64,000 nucleotides of DNA from Cristatella mucedo. Lineage: Eukaryota > Bryozoa > Phylactolaemata > Cristatellidae. A program made the position numbers and the translations under genes. Where the stretch lies: NCBI GenBank assembly GCA_009760855.2, contig WPIO01000004.1, positions 12,164,501-12,228,500 of the forward strand, read 5' to 3'. The notes under the pieces were generated by a model. The model searched no databases. It was not told where the DNA came from and saw only the letters and a list, made by a program, of their open reading frames with translations. The stretch's first letter is position 1, and each line of letters starts with the position of its first letter. Shown piece by piece: positions 35,801 through 50,400 of the stretch.

Positions 35801-38800
35801 GTACAGACCCTTGAGGGGCTCCACAGGTGACCCTTCTCGTGTGTGAGACCTGACCCTCACACGACACGGATTGAACACGATCAGACAAGTACGATTCGAT
35901 TTAAACCACGCCAGTGCTTCGTCTGCCAGACCGATCGTTGTTCTCAATCGTTCAAGCAGAACATCGTGATCAATTGTGTCGAAGGCAGCAGCCAGATCTA
36001 GCAGAGCTAGGACAGTGACATTCCCGTCGTCGTTGCCACGTAGAATGATGCCCCTTAATGCTGCCATGGCACTTACACTGTCGCTCAGTAACTTGTCCAC
36101 AGTCAGGTTATAGCAGCTTTCTGTCTTTGTCAGAAGAGTAATAAGGCTCTGAAACACACCAAGAGGATACTGCATAGTCGGGACTCAAGTCACATGATGA
36201 GTGCCATCAGAGCTTTGCTGACACGTTAGCGATCATGAATGGAGCAGCAACCTGCAGATTACATTACACCAAACTCATCAAATTTTCTAAAACTTAACGA
36301 TGATAAAACTAACTTACTAGTTATGGGCAAACCCAGTGTGATCCAGAGATTGGAAAGGCTGACTCTCAAAATTGGTTCTGCCAGCATATCTCTAGTTGAA
36401 TCAGCTCGAAATCTAGGTGTCATATTCCAAAGCGACCTCTCGTTAGACGACCACATCAGCTCCACAGTCAAATCCGCCTATTTTCAGCTTCACAACATTG
36501 CTAAAATTCGGGCCTGTTTAGATAAAAATACCACGTCCAAGTTGGTCCATGCATTCGTGAGATCTCGCCTCGACTTCTGCAACTCACTGCTCACTGGCCT
36601 ACCAGCATGTGCGATCAGGCGATTGCAGCTGGTGCAAAACTCTGCAGCTAGGCTTGTCTGTCGTGAGCGTCGCAATTGCCACATTACTCCACTTCTCGCC
36701 GACCTGCACTGGCTACCAGTCAAGCAACGGATTGACTTCAAGGTTTTGTCCCTCACTTTTAGGTCCCTTCATTCTATGGCTCCAGCCTATCTGTCAGATA
36801 TACTACCCCATCAGGCAAAGCATCGTACCACCTGCTTTTCGGAATCCAGCAGTCTAGAAATACCTCATACAAACCTTAAATCCTTTGGAGACCGTGCATT
36901 TAGTTCATATGCTCCCAAAGCCTGGAACTCTCTCCCGACCTGCGTCAGAACATCCCCTGACCTGACCACATTTAAAAGGAACCTAAAAACACACCTATTT
37001 AGGACAGCATTCAGTGGGTCCTTGTGATTCGTCCTCGATGTGCTTATGCGTGCTGACACTGTGCATGCTGCCACTAACCACATTTGCATGCTGACCCTGT
37101 GCATGTCACCCCTAACCATATTATTCATTTCGTTTGTTTTTTCAAGCATGATTGTACCTACCTTTCAATTGCATTTCACTTTACAGCAAATGTAAAGCGC
37201 CTAGAGAGAGATTAAGTTCTCTGAGGGCGCTTTATCAAGTGAATTATTATTATTATATTATTATCATTATTATCTGGAATGAATGAGCAATAAAGAGACA
37301 AGAAGTCACAGAGGGTGTTGCAAAAAATGCATCCTTCATCCCACAATAAGGATACAGTGCAGTAAAACATAACGTTCTAGCTGCAAAAAAGCTATCACGG
37401 CATACATGCAACACCAATGGTTGACAGCTACAAGCTACCCCACCGATGACACTTCCACTCTCGGGGGGGGGGAAGAGCCTATCTACTACAACGGATAGAA
37501 TGACTGTTTCCATGGACAACTTCATGGATGATGCTCCTAGTGGTGATAGTGTCAGCAAGCCATTTCAACGATCACTTTTAATCGTGCTAATAGCTGGAAT
37601 AGCAAATTCAGGAGTGAAACAGTAGAATCAACAATATTTTTCTATCGACTGAAACAATAGAATCAACGATGTTTTTCTATCTTCCAGACTTCTGATAGAT
37701 AGTTTCTGCAAACGTATTTACCCTACTTAACAACCAAATTTTACTTTCAAGCAGCAGACAGTGAACAGTAGCAGCTGGGAGCTTTAGCTCACAGATGCCT
37801 CATACCATGTCAAATAGCAGGTTTCCATGCAATGATGCAGTGGCAAAACAAGAACTTCTCAAGCAGAAGAGCATACATTACTTCTGGGTGACCATCATGC
37901 AGTACTGACATTGCTTTGGTCAAGACAGCATTTCTGCTCAAGCTTCACACTGCTACAAGCTTTTTTCAAATGAATCCTTCAGAAAGATTTTTTAGAACTC
38001 GTTGCTGGAAAACCGTCGTCGACTGAAAGCAGAACAAGGGTTCACAAACGCTTGCAGGATTTTTATCAAAGCTTTAAAACACCAAGACAGCACTGTCGAT
38101 CTAATGCACATAAGCTATAAGGAACGTATGAGCATCTAGACCCGTCCGGAAGCTCAAAGTAATAATAATATGTCTTTTCCATAGCTATCTTAAAGAGCTA
38201 GATGTATATCTAGGTGCTTTACAACTAGCTGCTAGAGAAGCAATAACTAAGGGGTTACTTACAAGCAAGATGCCAAGCTTAGAAAAGCATGCGAAAGCAC
38301 ACAGGAAGACCCTCGGGATCGCTGGCCAGTAGGACCCGTGGTTAGTAACATGCACTGAATCATTCATAGAAAAGTACGCAAAGCACACAGGAAGCCTTGG
38401 GCACAGGGAATGCTGAGCGGAACAGATGCAAATTTAGCTTTGACTTAAGTGATACAAATTCAATGAGGCAGCTGGCAGGATTCGCGGACCTCTTGCGACC
38501 ACCATCGATCTTCGCCATACAGCAGCACTTGTCTTCGCTACAAGTCGTGCTACAGTAGTCATCTTGATTCACCACATGCAAACCTGCCCATTCATTCAGC
38601 TTTCATCTACATTTGAGTAAAGACACGAGGAAATTGATTGTAACTGCCAATCAATCGCACAAAGGAATTCTTTTTCAAACGCCCGAGTTCTTGGCAGAGA
38701 CGGCAAAGCCGTAGCCCGCCACTCAGAGACGTCGTAATGTGGGTCACCTGACTACTGGGCCACACTCATTCACTTCATACACGGCCCCTTACAGCATGCA

Positions 38801-41800
38801 CCTATGGGCAGGAGCAGTAGGCGCGATGGAGGACGCTACCGACTCACCGATATCATCATCAGCATGACGACAGCCTTCCTTTCGCAGTCACCGTGCAATG
38901 GAAGATCGGCTAGCTGCTGCTCGAAGTGCTGCAACTCGACATGCTGCCCACGTGGCTCACGGTCACTTCGGATGCCGGGGGGGGGAGGGGTGCGATGCAA
39001 CGAGTACAGAGCAGGTCATACTGACTAAATGAAAAAAGTGCATTCGCTTTCTTCGTTACCTCACACAGCAGCAGCCATATGCGATAGAGTACTTTTGCGG
39101 CTGTGGACTGATACAGGTAGTGTCCCAGGAAAGACACGGTGCTCTTTAGCGAGGCCTCGAACGAACACTGCACCACGCTCCTCATCTTTGCCTCGAAAGC
39201 AGCCTCCTTGAGCTTGGCGTGTGTCTCCAGCTGCCTGATAATTTGAGCCGTTCGCGATGGTAGAATCAACACGAAGTAGATCTACGAGTAGAAAGTCGTG
39301 CCCACGCTTCCGGTCATTTTCGATTCATTTAGTAACATTTGCTCTCGCTTGACCAGCTAGCTGAAGCCAGCGATCCTCACAGCTGGAGGCCTCGGAAACA
39401 GCTGAAGACCCTTTAGATTGTATGCGCGCAGAGTGCGGCGTTCATTTGCAAGGCGACACGGGCTGCCTTTCTCATACATGCTTAAGCCAGCCAATACACA
39501 TCGAGCAACAACCCCAAGCCGCATCAGACCAACACAGATGTGCGACGGAGTTACAGGCTGGCCAACAAGACTAGCCAGGCCACCCTCATCCAATGGGTCG
39601 TCTATCGGTACCTGCTGTTTGCATGCTAGCAGTCGAGAGCTGCTCACTTACTCGCCCATCATGTTCCACATCGCTAGCTTCAGGCAGACGACATCAGTCG
39701 TCTCTAGCGATTGCGCCTCTAGCGATTTCGCCTCTAGCGATTGTGTCTCTAACAATTCGTCTTAGCATTGAATTCCCGATCGAGCATGAGTTCTAGTCAT
39801 CATGAGTAGGGTACGAGCTGACTTGAGGTGGAGGCCACTACGTGAATAGTCGCAAAATAACAAGCGAGTAGGGTAGCTAGAGAGCTGCTACTACCAGTGC
39901 AAGCACACATCGGCACATAGTCACCGGTCCTTCTCTCGACTACTTAATGGCTGCTTGACTATTTGCGTAGAATACACATCATTCCCAGCGGAGGACACAT
40001 CGTGACCGTGTGACCTTTGCTTTCTTCGAGCACCCTACATGTCGATGTTGTGCTCTAAGTGCCTCCATGGCTTTTCAACTCGATCTCTGCCCAGGCGTGC
40101 TACGAATGCCGTAGGGCTCGAGGCCACGACCATGGTCGTTTAAGGCGAGTGCCTTACCCCTGGGCCAAACTAGGGCTACGAAAGCACGTCCAAGCAGCAC
40201 AGTAGAACAACGCCAAAGCGTACAACCCAGCCAGTAGTTTGGTATGTAAAAGTGTAGTACACTGACTGAGGAAGGCTGTCCTAAGCTATGACAGCTGACT
40301 ATGGCGACCGCTCGCACGTCTACAAACATGCACTCAATACTGCTACTAACCATTTCCACATGTTGACCCTGTGTATGTCACATCTAACAATGTCATGCTT
40401 GATGACCTGGTGAATGTTACCACTAATCATTTGGTCATGCTTTTCCTATAACATACGTAAAGTGCCTAGAAAGAGATTCAGTTCTCCGATGGTGCTAAAC
40501 AAACTTATTATTATTATCATCATTATTATTATGGCAGAGGCAGGTGGAGGCTTTTGCTCCTCACAACAGAAGGGTAACGACATGGGCCCTATTCTCACCC
40601 CTCCTCGGCTGCTATTAACGACAAAACTGTCATAATTCTGCTCAATGAGCCACTGCCCGAGTTTGCGTCGAATAGAACTATGATTTTACGCAATAATTTT
40701 TCTCTACACGTGGGTCTTGCCCCTTACACATTGTTTATGTGGGCCTTGCCCCCTCAGATAAAAATCCTGGCTCTGCCTCTGCTCCATAAATGTGGGCATG
40801 AATGCACACAGGCATGCATGCGGTCACCAACCTGGCGAGCAAGCAGCTCCACTTGGGCGCCGTGTATAGCGCAAAGCTTCTCACTACACCACGCCTTCAC
40901 AGCATCGGACCCTCCGCTGCCAGGGCTGAGCTGGCCATCATCACCCAATGGCCAGCTGTCGATCAGCCGATTGTAAAAGTAAGGCAAAATCTCGCAGAGC
41001 AGCACCACATTGTTGATCCGCAGACACATCTGTCAAACAATGAGGAATGAAGGCCGCATAAAGCATTGGAATGTCACGAAGATAATTTGATGGTCGAGAA
41101 AGGATGTCGGCAGGTGGGAGCTACAGGGCTTGCTGGCTCTGCAGCAGCCGGATGGTGAGCAGCTGAGCTCGTGGAAGGTCAGAAAAACTAGCGCAACGAC
41201 AGATCGCAGCACCAAACTCATGAAACATATATAACTATAGTAACTATAGCTCGTAGGGGTGGTGGTGGAGGAGGATGATAGAGTTGAACAAGGACATTCA
41301 AACACAACAAATCACGTTAGCTAGCATTGTAAGCATCCACACGAGACAGACAGACAGACGTAGGGAGAGACAGAGACTGACAGAGTCAGACAGACAGACA
41401 GACTGACTTCGAGATAGATACAAAAAGGGTGAGAGTCAGAGAGAGAGAGAGAGAGAAAAATAGAAGGACTATGCAAGAGAGTGAAAGAGAAGAAAGTGAG
41501 AGAGGAAGATGTGACGATGTGCATATGTATATATATACATATATATGTGTGTGTGTGTGTTTGCGCATGCGAGCGTGTTTACATGATCGGCCCCAGAGAG
41601 GCCATCTGCCGGCCGCGCAAGCATATTAGAAGGAGGTGCATGCAGTCTTACCTTGCTGTTGATCTTCTCTTCCAGCTGCTGCAGCCACAGCTCTTCATTC
41701 ACAGGCACCTTGGGTCGAAGGTACGGATCCCCTGGATCCAGCTTTCTCAGCTGAGCCATCATCTACAACATATCGGTTCATGCGGTTCTGTAGTTACTAC

Positions 41801-41810
41801 AAGTCCCAGA

Positions 41811-41888
<78 letters not shown>

Positions 41889-44800
41889 AGCATGGGATTG
41901 GCCAGACTTTCAACTTCAAGTGATAGCCGATCCCATGGGTTCATATCATTTTTACTAGCTTCAGTATAAATGGGAAAGCCGCAAAGGACCAAGAACAGAC
42001 CTTTGTGGAACCCCACAGGTGACTGGTCTGCTGGATGAGACTTGACCACGACACGACAAGAATTGAACACGATCGGATTCGGCCTGTACGGATGGGTCGA
42101 CGAGTGTGCCCAAGTCTGCCCGTTGGTGGGTGATGATCGTGTTCAGAGTGAGACGGGCCGTGGAGCTTTTGGGTGGTAGAAGCAGAATTCGAAGAATGCA
42201 TTCCCTCTGCTCAAGATCGCCCGCCGTCCATCCGACCGTTCAACTAGACCTGATCAAGATCTCCTCTGCACGGCATCGTGCGTACATTTGATGTGGCAGG
42301 CCGGTGCCATATGCAGTGCGACTGGACTCGGCCATGACTGGGTAAGACTCGCCAGACCAGGTCATAACTGCATCGTGGCAGCCACACTCAGACTGAAAGA
42401 GCATAGTCCGTTATAAAAACAATAACAATAGTAATAATATATCTGATAAAGCGCCCTCAGAGAACTCAATCTCTTTCTAGGCACTTAATATAGTAAGAAT
42501 GCAAACTGGCACCGAGTTGAAAAGCAAGGACGAGATGCATTTAGCGATACAAGATGGCTTTTCTAGCAGCACTGTTGACGATGCAATTTCGAAAGATGGC
42601 TAAACTGCCATAGATGTGCAGAATGGCCATGCTCGCATGGCATTCCAAAGACGAACACTTAGCTCGGCTAGCAAGTCTCATCGACGGCCTCCTATCCTAG
42701 GAAGCATCAAGCTTATACCTTGGCATCACGACTGGACTCAAGCAGGAAAGGCAGAAACAACTTAGCTAGCCACCATTCGGTTTTGGTGCTGCTTTGCTAC
42801 CCACGAAGGTATCTTTCATTGCCCGCGTTCCAGGTAGCGCTGCTTAGTTGTCCTTGGCATTTACTACAGATACATTTTGGCATTTGCATACGCCGTGGCC
42901 AGAGCTCATCGATGCTGAAGTCTGCATACATCGATGCTGAACTCTGCATACCGTGCCAATATTTGCAGTGATCAACGATTCAGCTGCCACAGTTTTATAG
43001 TGGCAGAAGAGCCTACTTGGCCACATTAACCCTGCTTGAACAATTCAGTATTGAACTGCCTTCTACAGGACTCGAACCCTCGATATGGGCTGCCAAATGC
43101 ATGCATGCATCTTCGGTTAGGATTGCCATGGGCTCTGCAGCGCCCGCCTGTGTGACCTTACTGAGCAATACCTTAGTTGACTAGCCCATCCAAATGAATG
43201 CCATGCTAAGAGCAGTGAGAAACAGTCAAACGTTTGAATTGTTGACAATTAGTAGTAATCGTTAGTGGTAGCATATTAGGTTAGCGTCAGTATGGAATCG
43301 TCGACTTAGTAATAATAATAAGTATTATGTATAGTGCCATAGGAGACCTTAATCTCTATTCAGGTGCTTTACAACTCGAAGCAAGAGAAACAATAAGCAA
43401 TAGTTAGCAAAAAACATAGTATATAGCTTAGCCATGCATGCAAAAGCACACAGTTATTATGCTAAGACAGGCATGAAGAAGCACAACGTCCCAAGGCTGT
43501 TAACGATTAGCCTAAACAGCCATTTGGCATTACAGAGTTTCATTGAGAATTAAGCAGGCAAAACACAAGATAAAGTCATGGCACTTCACAGCGAAGCAAC
43601 AACTTATCAAGATATGTTTTGGATGACAGTTCTATCCCTAGGGCATTCCTCATACACTATCTTTCAACTTTGTCACAACAGTGTCATTCGGCTATGGGGT
43701 CGTCCCCAAAGCCGGCAAGATCACAGCACAGCCAACCTCGAGCCTGGGACCTCGGGATAGACATTCTGTGAAAGTAGCTGAATGTGCACACGGCAGCCAT
43801 TCATTTTTATTTATCGGTGTAGCTGATTTTGACGATCTAAATGAAGAGTAAGCTAGGTATCGTCAGCATAGAAGTAATAGCCGATGCCATCGGCCTGGTT
43901 AACTTTTCCGAGAGGCTTGGAATAAATGGAGAATAGCAATTCGCCGATAATGGAACCACGTTAAACTCTACACGTGAATGGTCTGCTGGATGAGACCTGA
44001 CCACCAAAAGATGTGGACTGAACACGATCAGTAAAGAATGATTCGAGCCACGTCAAAGCTTTATCTGCCAGACCGATAGTCGTTCTCAATTTTTTATTTT
44101 TTTAAGACATTGTGATCCCTAATGCCGAGTGCTGCTGATAGATCGAGCTGGATCAGAGCAGCGATTTTAATATCATCGTTGCCATCCAAAATGTCTTTAG
44201 CTACACGGAAGAGAGCAGTTTCAGTAGAATGGGGTCGCTTGAATACCAACTGAAACTTCCTGACAATTGATTCTTATCATTGCGTTCCACAGACTGCTTA
44301 GCGACGATCTGTTCAAGAATCTTGGCCAAAAAAGGAGGGAGATTGGGCATTGGTGAGCCGTGATAGCACACTAGGTAAGGCTGTTGCTTTTCACTACCTC
44401 GGTCCAGAGCTCGTGGGTTCGAATACTGTGGTGGGCGATCCTTTACCGCAGCTGCAAGCGGTGGTGACAACCATAAAGGCTCTTCTCTCGCTATACAAAA
44501 GTGGCTGTTAAATCAGCAAGTATTTTTTTAATAGTTTGCTAAGACATAGGAACAACTAATCCAGGCTTTTTAAGCATTAATCGAATGATGACAGATTGAA
44601 CGTTTTGGAAAACTTCTTTGCTCATGAAGCATTCAAAACCTGATTTATGTTTGAGCTAAGTTTTCCGCCAGCAAAGCTCAAAGAGGGGATGGTATGGGGG
44701 ATTGCACGTGGTGAGCTCTTTTCATGGGATTTAGCTACAGTAACCACTTCGTCCACAGAAACCTCAGAAAATATTTATTAAGGAGGGTTTCGATTTCAAA

Positions 44801-47341
44801 GCTTTCATTAATAGGAGATGAATCCCTAGAGGCACGAATATTCGTGATTTTTCAAAGTAGGCAGTAAACCTATCAGATATACAGTCAATGCCTGAGAAGT
44901 AAGGCCGTTCAGGTTTGACAACCAAATGACGATGTGGGGGCTGTTAGGGGTTGTGAAGTATAGGAAATGGTCATGCACATGCTAGAATTTTGAGTAAGAA
45001 GATGACGACAAACGCAGAAACACAGCATTTGCCACTACCACAGAGTAGCCCTCACAGAGTCGCCACCAAAGAACTGCAGACAGCTTCTCCCACGTGCAAC
45101 AGCACTGCAGTGACGATGAATAGGGTTATGCTCAGTTGGCCATTTGCACAGCCCCAACATAGCCGGGCAAGTTCAGAGTATGGCTACTTTGTGGTGGCAG
45201 GCACGATGGGGATGAGTTACAAGGTCATCACCACTTACCTTGGGTGGAATGCACATATCCAGGAGAGCTTCGGGAGCGCTTTCAATATCGATGAGCAGCA
45301 GGCGCTCTGCCAGTGCCACGAACACGCTGCATACGACCTACATGAGCAGAACAAGGCGTCCCCTGCAAGATGACATGCACGCACATCCTGCCCGCTGCCT
45401 CCACCCTCCCAACAGAGAATAATAATAATATATTTGATATAGTGCTCTCAGAGAACTCAAATCTCTTTCTACGCACTTTGCAATTGCTGCAAAGGAAGCA
45501 TGATCGACTGGTTCGTGGTAGCAGGCATAGCATGGTGAGGGGTGACATGCACAGGGTTATCATGCAAGTATGATTAGTAGCAGCATGCAGTGTCAGCAAG
45601 CATTAGCATGTAAAGGACCAATAACATGAACCCACTAAATGCTGTGATAAATAGATGCATTTTTAGTTTCTTTTTACATGATTTCTTGGGATGTCGTGAG
45701 GCAAGTCGGAAGTGAGTTTCAGACTTTGGGAGCTTACGAACTACAAAAAGACACGGTCTCCAAAGGATCTGAGGTTCATACAAGATATAGGTAAACGATT
45801 CAATTCTGAAAAGTTGGTGGCATGATGCTTAGCATGGTGGAGGAGCACATCTGATAGGTAGGTTGGAGCCAAAGAATGAACATACCTAAAAGTGAATGGC
45901 ATTGGAAGCCAGTACAGGTCGGCAAGAAGTGGTGTGATGTGGCAACTACGACGCTCACAACAGACAGCCTAGCTGCAGAGTTTTGCACCAGCTGCAGGCG
46001 CCTGATTGCATTGGCCGGTAGACCAGCATGCAGTGAGATACAGAAGTCGAGACAGGATGTCACAAATGAATGGACCAGTTTAGATGTGATCTCCCTGTCT
46101 AAAAAAGCCCGAATTCTAGCAATGCTATGTTGCTGAAAGTAGGCAGACTTGACTGTGGTGCTGATGTGATCACCTAATGAGAAATCACTTTGGAACAGAA
46201 CACCTAGATTTTGTGCAGATTCAACAGGATGTGTGCTGGCAGAGCCGATTGTAAGCGTTACATTTTTCCAATTTCTGAATCACACTTGGTTTGCATATAC
46301 GCAGGAAGTTGGTTTTATCATCATTAAATTAAAGAAGATTTGCTGCCATCCAAGTGCGGATGTCATGAATACATGCAGCAAGGGAGTTTAGAGAATCCGT
46401 CGTGCTGGAGGGGGTGGGAGCGATCAAAGCAAAGGCACATCTGAGTGTCATCTGCATAAAAGAGAAAGCCTAGATTGTGCCTTGCGATTACATCGGGAAG
46501 AGGGTGAGTATAAACCGTGAAAAGACCGGGACCAAGCACAGAGCCCTGAGGTACCCCATACTTCAGAGGTTTCTCGCATGATCTTTGTCCATTCAAATCA
46601 ATACTCTGGAGTCTCCTACTGAGATAGGACCTGAACCATTGCAGTGCAGTGCCAGTGATGCTCAGGTGAGATAAGAGGTGCTAAAGAAGGACTCGGTGAT
46701 CGATAGTATAAAAAGCTGCCGAAAGATCGAGCAAAACAAGCAGAGATACTCTACCCATGTCTGCATTCCTAAGTAGGTCGTTGTACACCCGAAGCAATGC
46801 TGACTCTGGAGTGATTAGGTCTAAAACCAGACTCGAACTTACTAGCAAGGTTTGAAGATTCCATATATGAGTTCAGCTGGTCTGCCACGACTCGATCCAG
46901 TGTCTTTGATAGGAACGGTATAAGGGAGGCTAGGCGGAAGTTGCTCAAGTTCTCTTGGTCCAGTGTGGTTTTCTTGAGTAGTGACCTGACTACAGCCTTT
47001 TTAACAAGCGCTGGGACATGACCTGAGGCTAACGACATATTTATGGTGTTAGTTATGCAGCAGATCTATGCATCGTCGTAGCCGGACAGTGGATATGTGG
47101 TCTAGAGGACTATTTGTTTTTTTTTGATTGGGATATGAGCTCATGGGCAATGATGTCATTAGTGACCTCCTTGAATGAAAACATTGAGGTGCTGCATGGA
47201 ATTTAGGGTCAGGATTCCAGGGAGGTTGCTGCCACCCTAGGGATGGACTCCCTGATCTTGTCTATCTTGTTATCTTGTTGACAAAGAAGCTAGAGAAAGA
47301 GAGAAGAAAGAGAGAGAGAGGTGGAGGGAAAGAGAGAGAGT

Positions 47342-47412
<71 letters not shown>

Positions 47413-50400
47413 GGAAGGACGAGAGAGAGAGAGAAGTGAGAGAGTAAGAGGGAGAAAGAGATATGAGAGTATGGGTTTTGCTGAGCACGCTCAGCCATAC
47501 TCGTTGCATGAGGCGAATACTGCAGAATGAGAGGGCAAAAAGTCAGCAGGACTGATCATCTACAGAGTCTGGCAAGCTTGTGTGGCAGCGACTGCACAGC
47601 TCACTGAATACATTACCCGGTGATAACTAATAATGCACTGCCTCGAATTGCTAAATCCTTGTATTTTCTTTGCTTATTTAAAGTATTTCAGCCGATAACC
47701 ACTCACAGCACGACAGCTAATAGGCTGAGACGTACACCAACCGAGTTTGAACTAAACATCAGTACCTCCAACTGGTGTCATTCCGCCAGTTACGTCTCTT
47801 AAGTCCTGCAAAGGTACTCCAGCACGAGCAAGCACGAATTGCAACCACCTCTCCCCCCACACAAGCATGCATGTACACACAGGCACGTACTCACACACAC
47901 CCAAACACACAGGTTGCGCACCCACACACGTATGAGTGCACACGCTCACATGCCCATGCTCGTTCACACACCTACGCTCAGCCCACTCTCATGCTCTGCC
48001 GAGCAGCCCTTGCACCCTACGGTGGCCGCACAGTGGCTCCTCACCTGCAGGGACAGGATGCACAGATTGCCTTCAGCCTGCGGCGCCCCGTCGAGCTGTG
48101 CACTGCGCCTCAGTGCAGCTCGGCCGCCCGGCAGCGGAGCAGGGGCCAATGGCTGCTCGTCGCTGGCTACTTCGCCTGCCAAGGGCAAGGTCGGCACGGA
48201 GTAGGCACGGGCCTCCTCCGCCTCGGCTCCACTAGCAGCCGCTGCAGTTGCTCGTGCAGCAGCTGCAGCGGCGGCCACAGCAGTAGCAGCACCGTCAGCG
48301 CCGGCACGCACGTTCGGCGGCAAGCAGACGCTGCGCATCAGTGTGTGGATGAAGCTCTCAAAGCGCAACACCGTGACCAGCGCGTCGACGAGACAGCTCG
48401 AGATCACGATGGCGGCCTCAGCGCCGGCGGCCTCGTCGCCACCGGCCAGTGCAGCAATGACAGGCTGCTCGCGGCTGTCTCCGGCAAACTGGCCGGGTGG
48501 CCACAGGCTTGGCGGCTCGCCCGGAGGAGCCGGGTGGGTAATGACCAGACTGCCGAACGAAGGCCTACCAGAGGACGGCGTGCTCGCGTAGACGCTCGGC
48601 GTCAGTCGACTGTCGCCAATGCTGCTGCTCCTGCTGCCGCTGCCACTGGTGACGTCATCGTCGTTAAAGCTCAGCTGCAGCGCCGCTCTGCCTGGCGCTG
48701 CCGACGGCTGCGATGCGTTTTCGTTGCCGTCGTCAGGGCTCCCTGGCGAGCGGGCGGCCGATGCAAGCCGTTGCGCTTGCCCGCTCCACTCGGTCCTACT
48801 GCCCGTCCGGGCCGGCATCGTCGTCTGCGCTGCAGGAGGATCCACATCTGCCGGCGGCGGGCACAGAGCGGCGGCCTCAGCAGCGCTGCCTCTAGGTGGC
48901 GCATTGTCAGAGAGGTGCCTCGCTTCCGGCCGTATCACACCGGAGGCGGGTGGCGTGGCGCTGGCGGCTCCCGAGTTTTCTGCCTTAGCCCGGGAGCTCC
49001 TCGTTTCGGGCTGCAGCACGACATATCCGTGCTTGCCCCGAGTGCTCGCCGGCCGAATTTCGGCCGCGGCGTTCGGCGTCGGACCGCCGCGGCCGTCGAG
49101 AACACGTGGCCGCTCTGTCGGCGGCGGCAGCCCAGCTGCACAGTCTGGCAGGCTGCGGCTGCGACTGCGCACACTGTCGTATGCCGTGAACGGAGACGAC
49201 GGAGATGAAACGATTGGCTGCACGACTGGATTCGGCTTGCTCGATATGAGTGATTTCCTCGGTTTCCGTGCACTAACAGCCTTGAACTGCAATATAGAAA
49301 AACCCTTATATTAGGAAGGGCAGGATGGACTTTAGCAGCACACTCCATACTACCAGGTGGCCAACAGTGATACATATGACAAATACACCATATATATTAT
49401 ATATTGCGTGTGACACGGGACGGTAGTGTGCTCGACTTGAGTCAGAAACAGGTACACACTGAAGAACTCTTTCTCCTCACTATCATAGCGAGGTGCCAGG
49501 TCCACTCCTGTATCACTATTCTAAGTGAAGCCTAACTTGGGCGAAGCATAGGCAGTCAAGAATAGTTTGCTTTTGCACTTATGCCGTATGGAGCTAAACC
49601 ATCACACACTTTTGACCTTGAGCTGCAGTGGGAGCAGACCGTGGTCTCCTCCGGATGTCTGATGCAGCGGGAGGCTGCAGCAGTGGTAGAGGAGATGGTA
49701 AACTGGCCATGGCTGAAAGTAGCAGTCATCTGTGATTTATAAAAAGGCACAGGTTCTGACCTACACTGAGGTAAGACACACTCTTCTTATGTAATGTTCC
49801 GTAGCTCCACTAGTAACTCCACAAAGCCACAAGGTCTAAGTGGATGTTACGCAGAAGAGCTTCCCATAGTGAACTCAAAGCCTACTCAGCTTTAGGTGAG
49901 CACACACGAGCCAAAATACTCTTATTTTATACACAAGAGAAAGTGAAAAGTATAGCTGGGCCAGGATAGAAGGAAGCGAGTTTCATTGAAGTAGCAGCAC
50001 AAGAGGATGTGCAAAAGTTGGTAGCATGCTGGAAGATGTCGTTGCTTAAGAATTGTGGAACTGAGCTCCACTGTCTAGGTCATGCAGAGCAAAAGCTCTT
50101 ACGTTGAGCCCCTATAGTCGGCACTGAAACCTGCAGCTCATAACCTGCCGTGGAAGCACCAGCTGCATGTAATATATAATTAATTTGTATAGCCCCCCAA
50201 GAGAACTTAATCTCTATTCAGGCACTTCACATATGCATTGAGGCTCGAGCCCACGACCTCGGCCAGACCTCGGTCGGGGCGAGAACCTTAACCGCTGGAC
50301 CAAACCAGCTCGGCACTGTAGGGGGCTCGAAGCTTTGACGCTACTTTGAAGCTAGTGTATTTTTTGCAGCATGCCTTGTGTTATTACGACACAGCAAGGG

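Noticed and set aside
36239-37027. A 262-codon frame as a host gene
   Set aside because: It is the C-terminal end of a LINE reverse transcriptase followed by the family A 3' UTR; many decayed copies occur in the window.
47775-49208. A 477-codon open frame on the plus strand
   Set aside because: It is antisense to the long MUN exon, which has matching splice sites and phase on the minus strand. The plus frame is Arg/His/Cys-rich shadow sequence from GC-rich DNA.
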